Shown piece by piece: positions 26,695 to 34,876 of a DNA stretch of 64,000 nt. Each line of letters opens with the position of its first letter. The first letter of the stretch is position 1. The notes under the pieces are model-generated. The model was not told where the DNA came from. It worked only from the letters and a program-made list of their open reading frames with translations, and did not search any database. A program made the position numbers and the translations under genes. The DNA is from Maricaulis salignorans (GTDB taxonomy: Bacteria; Pseudomonadota; Alphaproteobacteria; Caulobacterales; Maricaulaceae): positions 1-64,000 of the forward strand of contig NZ_FNHG01000009.1 of the NCBI RefSeq assembly GCF_900103475.1. The letters run 5' to 3'.

Positions 26695-27612
26695 TCAACC
26701 CGCAAGAATGGCCGCCAGCTCGTCCCGCGCCGCTGCGGCGTCGAGTGCGTGGATGCGGGGCCAGTCTGCCTGTTGATTGCGCAGCCAAGTCAATTGGCGC
26801 TTGGCGTAACGGCGCGAATCCCGCTGCGCCAGACTCACCGCCGCGTCGAGCTCGATCTCGCCGCGCAAATGCGCCAGCAGGGGCGGCAGGCCCAACGCCT
26901 TGCTGGCCGGCAGAAGCGGATCCAGTTCCAGGCGGGCGAAGGCGCGCGCCTCGTCGAGCGCCCCTGCCTCCAGCATCAGCTCGAAACGCCGGTCGATCCG
27001 GTCATACAGGGCCTGGCGCTCGGGTTCGATGGCGATGCCGCGCCAGTCCGCCGCGGCCAGCAGGGGCCGGGTTTCGGCATGGAAAGCTGTCAGGGGTTCG
27101 CCGGTCGCATAGCCGACTTCGACAATCCGGCCCAGCCGCTGCAGATCGGCCGGCTTGATACGCGCCGCAGCAACCGGGTCCAGCCGCTCGGCTTCGCGCC
27201 GCAGACCGTCCGGCCCCGAGGCGGCGATCAGCTCTGCCACCTGGCGGCGGGTATCGGGATCAATCTCGGGCACCGGGGCCAGGCCCTTGGTCAGGGCCAG
27301 AAAGTAGAGACCGGTGCCGCCGACCAGGATCGGCGTGCGGCCGCGTGAGCGGATTGCGCGGATCAGGGCCAGCGCGGCCTCGGTCCAATGCCCGACCGAC
27401 CAGCGTTCGCCCGGGTCAACATTGCCAAAGAGATGATGCGGTGCGCGCGCGAAATCGGCCGCCTCGGGCTGCGCGGTAATCAGCGGCAGACCGGCATAGA
27501 TCTGCATGGAGTCGGCATTGATGATCTCGCCATCCAGCGCCTCGGCCGCCGCCAGGGCCAGGGCGGTCTTGCCCGCCGCCGTCGGTCCCGCAATCAGCAG
27601 GCAGCGCGTCAC
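26695..27612 (-). CDS. miaA: tRNA dimethylallyltransferase (MiaA)
   Basis: A 305-residue enzyme starting with the P-loop LIAGPTAAGKTALAL (about 5-20), followed by EIINADSMQIY, HHLFGNVDPGERWSVGHWTE, PILVGGTGLYFLALTKGLAPVPEI (conserved glycine-rich segment) and the C-terminal RDSRRYAKRQLTWLRNQ motif. It adds a dimethylallyl group to A37 of tRNAs reading codons that begin with U. Its start overlaps the end of the DegP-like gene by 4 bp, and it is the last gene of the hflK-hflC-DUF2065-degP-miaA set. Confidence 0.96.
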   Translation of the reverse strand: MTRCLLIAGPTAAGKTALALAAAEALDGEIINADSMQIYAGLPLITAQPEAADFARAPHHLFGNVDPGERWSVGHWTEAALALIRAIRSRGRTPILVGGTGLYFLALTKGLAPVPEIDPDTRRQVAELIAASGPDGLRREAERLDPVAAARIKPADLQRLGRIVEVGYATGEPLTAFHAETRPLLAAADWRGIAIEPERQALYDRIDRRFELMLEAGALDEARAFARLELDPLLPASKALGLPPLLAHLRGEIELDAAVSLAQRDSRRYAKRQLTWLRNQQADWPRIHALDAAAARDELAAILAG

Positions 27613-28997
27613 GGCCGGATGGATTGCAGCACGTATTGCCCGCCGCGATTGAGCTGGAAGCGTACCGGGCCGGTCGGAATACCGTCAACAATACGGCGGA
27701 TATCCTCGATCGAGCTGACCCGCGTGAACTCGACTTCTTCGATGACATCGCCCGGACGCACCTTGCCCGCAGCATCGCTGCTCGCCGCGACTTCGGTGAC
27801 CAGCACGCCGGTCGCATCCGGGTGGACCCGGAAGCGGCGGCGCGAGGCGGCGTCGAGCGCTGCCAGCGTCATGCCACGCACGCTATTGCCCTGGCCCTGA
27901 TCGGGGGTGATGACGGGCGAATTGGCGGTCGCCGGCGCCGCCTGCCCCGCCGCGCTTGCCAGTTCACCAACGGTCACTCGCAAGGTCATCGGCCGATCCC
28001 GGCGGATAATGCCGATCTCGGCGACCAGACCGATTTCGGTCTCGGCCACAAGGCGCGGAAAGCTGCGGCTGTCGCGGACGCGGCGGCCATCAAAGCTGAC
28101 GACCAGATCACCGGTGCGCAGATCAGCGGCTGCCGCCGGGCCGCCCGGCTCGACGCGCGAAATGATCGCGCCATACGGTGAGTCGAGCTCGAAGCTCTCG
28201 GCCAGTTCCGGCGTCACCGGCTGGACGCTGACGCCGAGCCAGCCGCGACGGGTTTCGCCAAACTCGATGAGCTGGGCCACGACGCGGGTTGCGATATTGG
28301 ACGGGATGGAGAGCGAAATGCCGACACTGGCGCCAGTCGGCGACAGGATCAGCGTGTTCACGCCGATGACATCTCCATCCATATTGAAAAGCGGGCCGCC
28401 GGAATTGCCGGTATTGATGGCGACATCGGTCTGGATGTAATCATCATAGCGTCCGCCGGCTTCACGGCCACGCGCCGAGACAACGCCGGCGGTCAAGGTG
28501 CCGCCCAGCCCGAACGGATTGCCGATCGCGATCACCCAGTCGCCGACGCGCGCGCGGTCACTGTCGCCGAAGCTGACATGTGGCAGCGCCTCATGAACAT
28601 TCATCATCCGCAAGACAGCGAGATCCGTCACCGGATCGATACCGATCACCTCGGCCGGGAAGACGCGGCCATCGGGCAAGGCGACCTCGACGTCGTCGGC
28701 CCCGTCAATGACATGATTATTGGTCACGACCAGACCGGTCGCATCGACGATGAAGCCGGAGCCCAGCGAATTGGCGATACGCGGAGCGTCGCCGAAGATT
28801 TCATTGAAACGCTCGAGCGGCGAGCCCTCGGGGAAGGACGGCAAACCTTCGCCGGCATTGAGCCGCTGCGCCGCCGCGATATTGACGACGGCCGGGGAGA
28901 GCCCCTCGGCCAGATCGGCAAAGCCGCCCGATCCCGGATGCGCCAGGGCGGTCGCGGGCAGGACAAACAGCAAGACGAGGGCAAACAGACGACGCAT
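27609..28997 (-). CDS. DegP/HtrA-family periplasmic serine protease
   Basis: A 462-residue exported protease. A signal peptide of about 19 residues (RRLFALVLLFVLPATALA) precedes a trypsin-like domain with the catalytic triad in VTNNHVIDGA (His), DPVTDLAVLR (Asp) and TGNSGGPLF (Ser). Two PDZ domains follow, at about 265-350 and 375-455. It should degrade or refold misfolded envelope proteins. Start 28997 is chosen because the signal peptide begins there; the frame remains open upstream. Neighbouring hflK/hflC support a quality-control context. DegP, DegQ and DegS-like roles cannot be separated by eye, though two PDZ domains argue against DegS. Confidence 0.93.
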   Translation of the reverse strand: MRRLFALVLLFVLPATALAHPGSGGFADLAEGLSPAVVNIAAAQRLNAGEGLPSFPEGSPLERFNEIFGDAPRIANSLGSGFIVDATGLVVTNNHVIDGADDVEVALPDGRVFPAEVIGIDPVTDLAVLRMMNVHEALPHVSFGDSDRARVGDWVIAIGNPFGLGGTLTAGVVSARGREAGGRYDDYIQTDVAINTGNSGGPLFNMDGDVIGVNTLILSPTGASVGISLSIPSNIATRVVAQLIEFGETRRGWLGVSVQPVTPELAESFELDSPYGAIISRVEPGGPAAAADLRTGDLVVSFDGRRVRDSRSFPRLVAETEIGLVAEIGIIRRDRPMTLRVTVGELASAAGQAAPATANSPVITPDQGQGNSVRGMTLAALDAASRRRFRVHPDATGVLVTEVAASSDAAGKVRPGDVIEEVEFTRVSSIEDIRRIVDGIPTGPVRFQLNRGGQYVLQSIRP

Positions 28998-29141
28998 GAA
29001 CTCAACCGATCCGAAAAAGAAATACCAGTCTCTAGACATTGATTGATAGCGCTTCGCGGCCCTGTGCCGCAACCGCTGTGACGCGATTGTCATTGCGATG
29101 ACAAAGCCGTCACGCCTCGGTCAGGATGGAAATGCGCGGGA

Positions 29142-29330
29142 TCAGGGGCCGAGAAAGGCCACCAGCGCCACCCCGGATACCAGGGCGACCAGCCCCGCAA
29201 TGCGCAGCTGGTCGCCCGGCATATCCATGATCTGGGTCAGAAATCGCTTCATCGCCTCGGGAGCCAGGGCATAGGCAGCTCCCTCAAGCGCCAGAGCGAC
29301 GCCCACACCGACAAGCAATGCCGTCAACAC
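29142..29330 (-). CDS. DUF2065 small membrane protein
   Basis: A 62-residue protein with two hydrophobic segments (about 3-22 and 41-59) separated by a short charged loop with EAMKRFLTQIMDMPGDQLR. This is the DUF2065/YjeT pattern, and these genes are characteristically found downstream of hflC. It starts 3 bp after the hflC stop, so it is probably co-transcribed. Function is unknown. Confidence 0.9.
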   Translation of the reverse strand: MLTALLVGVGVALALEGAAYALAPEAMKRFLTQIMDMPGDQLRIAGLVALVSGVALVAFLGP

Positions 29331-29333
29331 AGC

Positions 29334-30215
29334 CTAGTTCCTGCCCGTCTCGCTCCGGAAATAGTCGAAGAACTCCGAGTCCGGTGCGACCACGATGGGC
29401 GTGCCGGCGCCGATCGCTTCCTGATACGCGATCATCGAGCGATAGAAGGCGTAGAATTCGGGATCACGACCGTAGGCAGCCGCATAGATAGCAGCCCGCT
29501 GGGCATCGCCCTCACCGCGGGTCCGTTCCGACTCCGCGCGCGCCTCAGCCCGGATAATCAGGCCCTGACGATCGGCATCAGCCTGGATTTCCTGGGCTTC
29601 CTGGGCACCGACAGCGCGGATTTGCGCGGCGCGCTGTTCACGCTCCGAGCGCATGCGCTGGAAGACGCGTTCGGCGATCTGTTGCGGCAGGTCGGCGCGA
29701 AGGATGCGGACATCGATCACTTCGATCCCGAGATCCTGACGGGCCACCTGGTCTTCCACGGCCGTCTGGACGCGGTCCATCAGTTCGGCACGCTGGCCGG
29801 AGACGACTTCCTGGGACGGGATCGAGGCGATCACACCGCGCAGGCTGTCATCCATGATCGAGCGCAGGCGAGACTGGGCCCCGCGCTCATCACCGACCGT
29901 CTGATAGAAACGCAGCGGATTGACGATGCGGTATCGCAGGAAAGCGTCAACAACGAGACGGACCTGGTCCGACGCCTGGATTTCCTCAGGCTGCATGTCG
30001 AATTCCAGGTTGCGCTTGTCGAACATCAGCACATCCATGATGAAGGGCAGCTTGAAGTGCAGGCCGGGATCTTCATCGCCGACCTCATTGACAGCATCGA
30101 CCGGCTCGCCAACCCGCAGGATCAGGGCCTGCTGGAGTTCATTCACCGTGTAGACGCTTTGCAGCCCGACGAAGACGACGCCGAACAGGAGGATTATTCC
30201 GAGGGTGCGGATCAT
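29334..30215 (-). CDS. hflC: HflC, SPFH-domain modulator of FtsH
   Basis: A 293-residue protein: an N-terminal membrane anchor (about 5-22), then an SPFH/band-7 domain (about 22-190) with YTVNELQQALILRVGEPV and YRIVNPLRFYQTVGDE, then a charged helical region with MRSEREQRAAQIRAVGAQEAQ. HflC forms a large cage with HflK around the membrane protease FtsH. It overlaps hflK by 4 bp and is followed by the DUF2065 gene. The length is close to other HflC proteins (about 290-330). Confidence 0.95.
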   Translation of the reverse strand: MIRTLGIILLFGVVFVGLQSVYTVNELQQALILRVGEPVDAVNEVGDEDPGLHFKLPFIMDVLMFDKRNLEFDMQPEEIQASDQVRLVVDAFLRYRIVNPLRFYQTVGDERGAQSRLRSIMDDSLRGVIASIPSQEVVSGQRAELMDRVQTAVEDQVARQDLGIEVIDVRILRADLPQQIAERVFQRMRSEREQRAAQIRAVGAQEAQEIQADADRQGLIIRAEARAESERTRGEGDAQRAAIYAAAYGRDPEFYAFYRSMIAYQEAIGAGTPIVVAPDSEFFDYFRSETGRN

Positions 30216-31369
30216 TGGTTATTCCCCTGACTGCGAGTGCGGTTCTGACCAAGCTGGTCAAGCGGGAGATAAGGCACGGCGCCGGACTGACTATCGAGAA
30301 TGGTCAGATCGGAATCGCGCAACACGCCCTCCATGGTTTCCAGGTACATGCGGTGACGCGTCACTTCCGGCGCCTGGGCATATTCCTCATAGATAGAGAG
30401 GAAGCGATCAGCCTGGCCCTGTGCTTCGGCAATCACCGAGTCGCGATAACCTTGGGCCGCCTGGGTAAGACGGGCCGCATCACCGCGTGCCTCCGGGATG
30501 ACCCGGTTGGAATAGGAGGTGGCTTCCAGACGCAGGCGCTCGGCATCCTGCTCGGCGACATCCACATCGCGGAAGGCGTCGATCACGCTGGCCGGCGGCT
30601 GGGCCGTCCGCAGATTGACTTCGAGGACCTCGATCCCCGCCGTGTATTCGTTCAGTGTCGCCTGCAGCAACTCCTTGGTCCGGCGCGAAACCTCGCCACG
30701 GCCTTCGGTGATGATGTATTGCAGATCAGAGGTGCCGATGACTTCGCGCATGGCACTTTCGGCCACGGCGCGAACCGTGTTCTCGGGACTACGCACATTG
30801 AACAGGAAATCGCGGACACCATCCGGATAGCCGTAATTGACGCGCCATTGCACAGCGAATTCGATATCAACGATATTCTGGTCGCGCGTCAGCATCTGGC
30901 CCTCAGGACCCGCGCCGATGGTCAAGGTGTTGGTCGTGGTCACCTCGGGCAGGAAGACGGTCTCGATTGGTGTCGGGAATTTGACATGCAGACCCGGCCG
31001 GGTGGTGCGATCATATTCGCCGAAGCGCAGCACGACACCATTCTGGTTGGGTCCGACCTGATACCAGCCACTGCCCGGCAGGGCGAACCAGACACCGATC
31101 AGGATCGCCAGCACGAGAACGACGCCGAAAACACCGCCGCTCTTGCCGCCATCCTTGCCGCCGGATTTACCGCCGCCACCGAACATGCCCCGGAAGCTGC
31201 GCTGCAACTGGCGCACAACCTCGTCGAGATCGGGCGGCTCCTGGCCGCCACCACCGCCACCCTCGGGCTTGCGGCCCCAGGGATTTTGTCCGTTTCCGTT
31301 ATTGCCGCCGCCGGAACCCCAAGGGCCTCCGCCGCCGCCGCTACCACCGGTATTATCGTTCCAGGGCAT
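30212..31369 (-). CDS. hflK: HflK, SPFH-domain modulator of FtsH
   Basis: A 385-residue HflK with the typical glycine/asparagine-rich cytoplasmic N-terminus (about 1-45), a membrane helix at about 85-103, and an SPFH domain containing GVVLRFGEYDRTTRPGLHVKFP, QNIVDIEFAVQWRV and ITEGRGEVSRRTKELLQ. It forms the HflKC cage regulating FtsH. The start at 31369 is where the Gly-rich tail begins, behind GAGAGGAATGAAGC; the open frame upstream is not HflK-like. It is first of the hflKC block, 108 bp after folA. Confidence 0.95.
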   Translation of the reverse strand: MPWNDNTGGSGGGGGPWGSGGGNNGNGQNPWGRKPEGGGGGGQEPPDLDEVVRQLQRSFRGMFGGGGKSGGKDGGKSGGVFGVVLVLAILIGVWFALPGSGWYQVGPNQNGVVLRFGEYDRTTRPGLHVKFPTPIETVFLPEVTTTNTLTIGAGPEGQMLTRDQNIVDIEFAVQWRVNYGYPDGVRDFLFNVRSPENTVRAVAESAMREVIGTSDLQYIITEGRGEVSRRTKELLQATLNEYTAGIEVLEVNLRTAQPPASVIDAFRDVDVAEQDAERLRLEATSYSNRVIPEARGDAARLTQAAQGYRDSVIAEAQGQADRFLSIYEEYAQAPEVTRHRMYLETMEGVLRDSDLTILDSQSGAVPYLPLDQLGQNRTRSQGNNQ

Positions 31370-31477
31370 GGATGCTTCATTCCTCTCGATACATTGCTTC
31401 AATAGATGAACGTTTGCGCGCAAAGGTTCAAGGTTAATCGGGGGGGACATGCAGGCTGCCAATCCCGCCCTCCGGGA

Positions 31478-32014
31478 TCAGACCCGTTCCAGCACGCGGC
31501 AAACGAAATTGTGCTCATCGCCGGGCCCGGCCTCGTGGACCTCGCGGGAGATCTCCGACCATTGCCCGGCCTCGAGGGTCGGGAAAACGGCATCGCCGGC
31601 CGGGTCGGCCTCGACCTCGGTGATATAGAGCCGGTGGGCATGCCCCAGCGCTGCGGCATAGATCTGGGCGCCGCCAATCACGAACACCTCGCCGACCGAA
31701 TCGGCCTGCGCCTGCGTGATCGCAATCACCAATGCCGTATCGAGATCGCCCGCCACTTCGCCGCCCTCGGCGGTGAAACCGGCCTGCCGGCTGACCACGA
31801 TATTCAATCGCCCGGGCAAGGGCCGCCTTGGCAGGCTGTCCCAGGTCTTGCGGCCCATGACGATCGGCTTGCCGCTGGTGACGGCCTTGAAATGCTTGAG
31901 ATCGGAGCTCAGCCGCCAGGGCAGATCACCTTGCGTACCGATCACGCCATTGCGGCCACGCGCCACGATGAGGCAGATCGCTGGCAGGCCGATGGCCGGT
32001 TCGTCCGCGCTCAT
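31478..32014 (-). CDS. folA: Dihydrofolate reductase
   Basis: A 178-residue DHFR with the N-terminal IVARGRNGVIGTQGDLPWRL loop and the substrate aspartate region SSDLKHFKAVT, PIVMGRKTWDSLP, and EVFVIGGAQIYAAAL (the cis Gly-Gly region). It regenerates tetrahydrofolate consumed by thymidylate synthase, encoded just upstream. The start at 32014 overlaps the stop of the MazG-like gene (ATGA), which supports the choice over an upstream frame-open Met. Length is slightly above the 160-residue norm, mostly from the N-terminus. Confidence 0.95.
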   Translation of the reverse strand: MSADEPAIGLPAICLIVARGRNGVIGTQGDLPWRLSSDLKHFKAVTSGKPIVMGRKTWDSLPRRPLPGRLNIVVSRQAGFTAEGGEVAGDLDTALVIAITQAQADSVGEVFVIGGAQIYAAALGHAHRLYITEVEADPAGDAVFPTLEAGQWSEISREVHEAGPGDEHNFVCRVLERV

Positions 32015-32343
32015 GATGCGTCCTCGCGCTCCAGCCAGCTGAGCCATTTCTCCTGCACGGCGGCATCGAGATCGATGCCCTCATCGCGGGCCATCAACAA
32101 CAGCATCCCCAGCGCATCGGCCATTTCACGCGCCAGATTTTCGCGCGCGCCCTCATCGGCCGGCTTGCGGCTGCGGCCGGTGGTGGTGAGATAGGCCTGG
32201 GTCAGCTCGCCGAGCTCTTCCTGCAGTTTGAGCAGATACCAGTCGCCGGAACGGTCAATCTGATAGCGCTCGGCGTAGATATCGGACACCTGCGCGATGC
32301 GGGCCCCCAGGGCGTTGAGGCAGGATGGGCTCGCCTCGCTCAT
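32011..32343 (-). CDS. MazG-like nucleotide pyrophosphohydrolase
   Basis: A 110-residue all-alpha protein with the MazG-type metal-binding pattern: [14 protein letters not shown] (EExxE) at about 40-53 and [23 protein letters not shown] (ExxD) at about 70-92. Such proteins hydrolyse non-canonical or surplus NTPs/dNTPs. Lying between thyA and folA, with 4-bp overlaps on both sides, it is likely linked to dNTP pool control, possibly a dUTPase- or dCTPase-like role; this is inference. Substrate cannot be read from the motifs. Confidence 0.82.
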   Translation of the reverse strand: MSEASPSCLNALGARIAQVSDIYAERYQIDRSGDWYLLKLQEELGELTQAYLTTTGRSRKPADEGARENLAREMADALGMLLLMARDEGIDLDAAVQEKWLSWLEREDAS

Positions 32344-33203
32344 ACCGCGACCGGCGCCTTGATGCCGGGATGGGGATCATAATCTTCCAGCATGATGTCC
32401 TCATACTCGAAGCCGAACAGGTCATTGGCATCGGGATTGAGGCGCAGGCGCGGCAGTTTGCGCGGCTGGCGCGACAATTGTTCGGCGACCTGGTCCATAT
32501 GGTTGGAATAGATATGGGCGTCGCCAAATGTGTGGATGTATTCGCCCGGCTCCAGACCGCACACCTTGGCGACCATGGTCGTCAAAAGCGCGTAGGACGC
32601 GATATTGAAGGGCACGCCGAGGAACATGTCGGCCGAGCGCTGATAGAGCTGGCAGCTCAGTTTTCCGTCGGCGACATTGAATTGATACAGCGTGTGGCAG
32701 GGTGGCAGCGCCATGGAGGGCACATCGACCGGGTTCCAGCCTGACACGATCAGGCGGCGCGAGGCCGGATTGCTCTTGATCTGTTCGAGCAGGTTGGAGA
32801 GCTGGTCGATCTCGGTGCCGTCCGGGCCGGCCCAGCGGCGCCACTGCTTGCCATAGACCGGGCCGAGCTCGCCATCGGCATCGGCCCATTCATCCCAGAT
32901 CTTGACGCCACGCTCCTGCAGCCAGCGAACATTGGTCTCGCCGCGCAGGAACCAGAGCAATTCGATCGCGATCGACTTGAAATGCACCTTCTTGGTCGTC
33001 AGCAGCGGGAAGCCTTCGGACAGGTCGCAGCGGATCTGCCGGCCGAACACCGAGCGCGTGCCAACTCCGGTGCGATCATCCTGCTGCGTCCCGTGTTCGA
33101 GAATATCGCGCAGCAGATCGAGATAGGCCGCCTCCGCCGCCGAACCGGTCGCAGCCATGCGTCCGGTTTCGCTACCGGGCTCCAGAACGGCCATGTCTGC
33201 CAT
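32340..33203 (-). CDS. thyA: Thymidylate synthase
   Basis: A 287-residue ThyA. The enzyme core shows [23 protein letters not shown] split over the N-terminal segment, [16 protein letters not shown], the catalytic cysteine in [35 protein letters not shown] (dUMP binding, read in two pieces), and [14 protein letters not shown]. It methylates dUMP using methylene-tetrahydrofolate. The start at ATG 33203 is chosen because GGAG lies six bases before it; a GTG four codons upstream would leave that site inside the coding region. First gene of the thyA-mazG-folA run. Confidence 0.96.
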   Translation of the reverse strand: MADMAVLEPGSETGRMAATGSAAEAAYLDLLRDILEHGTQQDDRTGVGTRSVFGRQIRCDLSEGFPLLTTKKVHFKSIAIELLWFLRGETNVRWLQERGVKIWDEWADADGELGPVYGKQWRRWAGPDGTEIDQLSNLLEQIKSNPASRRLIVSGWNPVDVPSMALPPCHTLYQFNVADGKLSCQLYQRSADMFLGVPFNIASYALLTTMVAKVCGLEPGEYIHTFGDAHIYSNHMDQVAEQLSRQPRKLPRLRLNPDANDLFGFEYEDIMLEDYDPHPGIKAPVAV

Positions 33204-33377
33204 CGCGATCTCCACTGCGTCTCGTGATCGCGCACTCTACATCCGATTCGCCCCGCTTGCAGGTTTGCCGTCAGAATGATCCACACGTTTCGTGCCGCCG
33301 TGCAGCCGGCCTGGTGATCGGCAGGCGCAGAGATTCCGCTTGCCATGAGCGCGTCCGCTGTTAATTTCACCAAATTG

Positions 33378-33392
33378 GAACATATACGGAAC
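33378..33392. promoter_or_regulatory. LexA-type SOS box (GAAC-N7-GAAC)
   Basis: GAAC (33378-33381), seven bases (ATATACG), GAAC (33389-33392): the exact direct-repeat pattern of alphaproteobacterial LexA boxes, 26 bp upstream of the VOC gene start. The flanking sequence is AT-rich and would fit a promoter overlapped by the box. Confidence 0.6.
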
Positions 33393-33418
33393 ACATAAAT
33401 CTCTGAGGGAGAAATACG

Positions 33419-33787
33419 ATGCTGGGCTATGTCACTTTGGGAACCAATGACTTGCAACGCGCCGCGGCGTTTTACGACAAGATCTGCGCCGAATTCGGCG
33501 TCGGCCGGATGATGGATTTCGACACATTCATCGCCTGGGGAAAGCCTGGCGGCGGCGCCGGCATCGGCCTGACCCAACCCTTTGACGGCAAGCCCGCCAC
33601 GGTCGGCAATGGCGTCATGGCCGCCTTCCAGGCCGAAAACCCGGCCCAGGTCGACAAGGTCTATGCCCTCGCTATCGAGTTGGGCGCCAAGGATGAAGGC
33701 CCAGCCGGCCCACGCGGCGATAGCGGCTTCTATGCCGGTTATTTCAGGGATCCGGACGGCAATAAGCTCAATGTGTTCTGCATGTAG
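33419..33787 (+). CDS. VOC-family (glyoxalase/bleomycin-resistance fold) protein
   Basis: A 122-residue protein with the two beta-alpha-beta-beta-beta halves of the VOC superfamily: LGYVTLGTNDLQRAAAFYDK at the start and GFYAGYFRDPDGNKLNVF at the end, the latter being the classic DPDGN motif. Members include metal enzymes and resistance proteins; the function here is unknown. A good GAGGGAG ribosome-binding site precedes the start. It is a single gene, divergent from thyA, preceded by a GAAC-N7-GAAC element and followed by a strong terminator. If the box is real, the gene would be DNA-damage inducible. Confidence 0.88.
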   Translation: MLGYVTLGTNDLQRAAAFYDKICAEFGVGRMMDFDTFIAWGKPGGGAGIGLTQPFDGKPATVGNGVMAAFQAENPAQVDKVYALAIELGAKDEGPAGPRGDSGFYAGYFRDPDGNKLNVFCM

Positions 33788-33843
33788 CCAGGCCGCCAGG
33801 TCCGGAGGGACAGGGCAGGACTATCCTGACAGGACCCACGCCC

Positions 33844-33882
33844 CGGGACACGGACCGGCTTCGCCGGTGCGTGTCCCGTTTT
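33844..33882 (+). terminator. Strong rho-independent terminator after the VOC gene
   Basis: CGGGACACG (33844-33852) pairs perfectly with CGTGTCCCG (33870-33878), with an inner ACCGG/CCGGT stem capped by CTTCG, then TTTT (33879-33882). It ends the VOC transcript 57 bp after its stop codon. Confidence 0.92.
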
Positions 33883-34400
33883 GCGTGGGGAAAAGTGCGC
33901 GGGAAGAAGAGCGGGACATGCGCCTGCTTCACCGAAACGGGTGTTTGTCCCGCCTCACCTGGCCAAAAGCCGAATGCCGCAGCTATCTGGCACCCGGCGC
34001 GGAGAGGGCTCCAGGGAGGGATGCGCCCGCTGCGGGTGGGGCTGAAACTAAAACAAGCAATCAAGTTAACGCATTAGGACCGAAATAATTGCGTGTGCCC
34101 CGATTTGCAGAGCCGAAAAGTCTATGACGAGATGACGGCAATCACGAACCCTCACGCTGCGGGGCTCCAGGGCGATGTTTGCATCAGCCGGCCCAATGGA
34201 CCCAACTGGGAGCGCGAGTTTGCGTGAGTGTGTCCGATTGGGTGTATCGCTGGCCGGCACGTATCCATCAGCCGCCGGGGGCACACACGGTCGCCCGCAA
34301 ATATCCCATTCCGTGCGCTTGATCCGGTGCGATTCCGTTCAGACACCGGGGCTGCAACACCCTGTCCCGATCATCCCTGCCACGCAAACAGCCAGCCGCC
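33883..34400. other. About 500 bp with no recognisable gene
   Basis: No frame here has convincing codon use or homology. The stretch includes a purine-rich part just after the terminator and a less GC-biased part around 34050-34090 (rich in A, T and AATAA). It precedes the tmRNA promoter. I see no tRNA and no clear hairpin. It may be an upstream regulatory zone or decayed sequence. Confidence 0.4.
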
Positions 34401-34401
34401 C

Positions 34402-34430
34402 TTTAAACATCGTGCGCCATACCCTATATT
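34402..34430 (+). promoter_or_regulatory. Candidate promoter of the tmRNA gene
   Basis: TTTAAA (34402-34407) and TATATT (34425-34430) are 17 bp apart and sit just upstream of the first RNA segment. The expected transcript start is near 34437. The -10 element is good and the -35 is only fair. Confidence 0.5.
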
Positions 34431-34436
34431 GGCCTT

Positions 34437-34752
34437 GTCAGCTTGCTGACTATGGCGATAAACGCGCTCGTAATAACCAGACCGGACCCGGGGGCAGTAC
34501 CCGGCGGCTCCACCATTACCTTCAGCTTGTATTGGCAAGCGATTATGGGGCCGAAACAGGATTGACGGATGGGTAAAGGGGAATGCTTTTGCCCGGGTGA
34601 GGCCCGATACAGGCTCATTCTTAAAGTTGCCAATGACAACTTTGCTGAAGAAGTTCGTCTCGCTGCCTAGTCAGCGCGTATAACTTCGCATTAACTCCTG
34701 GGTGTTCGCACGCTCAGGCGGGGTCCGGAGGCACCTGGCAACAGAAGCCTCC
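34437..34752 (+). ncRNA. ssrA: tmRNA (SsrA), circularly permuted two-piece gene
   Basis: The acceptor piece comes first: a T-arm-like GACCCGGGGGCAGTACCCGG segment and the 3' end CGGCTCC-ACCA at 34505-34515. About 31 bp later the coding piece starts GGGGCCGAAACAGGATTGACGG at 34547 (read as two parts). GGGGCCG pairs with CGGCTCC to give a 7-bp acceptor stem with a G-U at the third pair, the alanine identity mark. The coding piece has a pseudoknot-like CGGG/CCCG with TGAG/CTCA, then the tag frame 34629-34670 reading ANDNFAEEVRLAA and a TAG stop. It rescues stalled ribosomes with SmpB. Outer limits are approximate: the left is set at a GTCAGC/GCTGAC hairpin, the right at the GGAGGC/GCCTCC hairpin (34727-34752). 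Confidence 0.9.
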
Positions 34753-34876
34753 ACTTTATCCTGCCATCTGAGCGCATGAATGACCGGCGGGCCCGCTCCA
34801 CGCGACCGGCCCGAGCTTGACGCACGCCCCCTGTGACGCGCTAGATAGGGCTTGCCCGCGCGGCGCAGGAGCCTCA

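Noticed and set aside
25852-27348. A plus-strand frame of almost 500 codons
   Set aside because: Antisense to the KARI-like gene and miaA; rich in Arg, Gly, Gln and Asp as expected for a shadow frame in GC-rich DNA.
34175-34576. Plus-strand open frame of 133 codons
   Set aside because: It runs through the tmRNA acceptor and coding pieces, has no homology and no ribosome-binding site.
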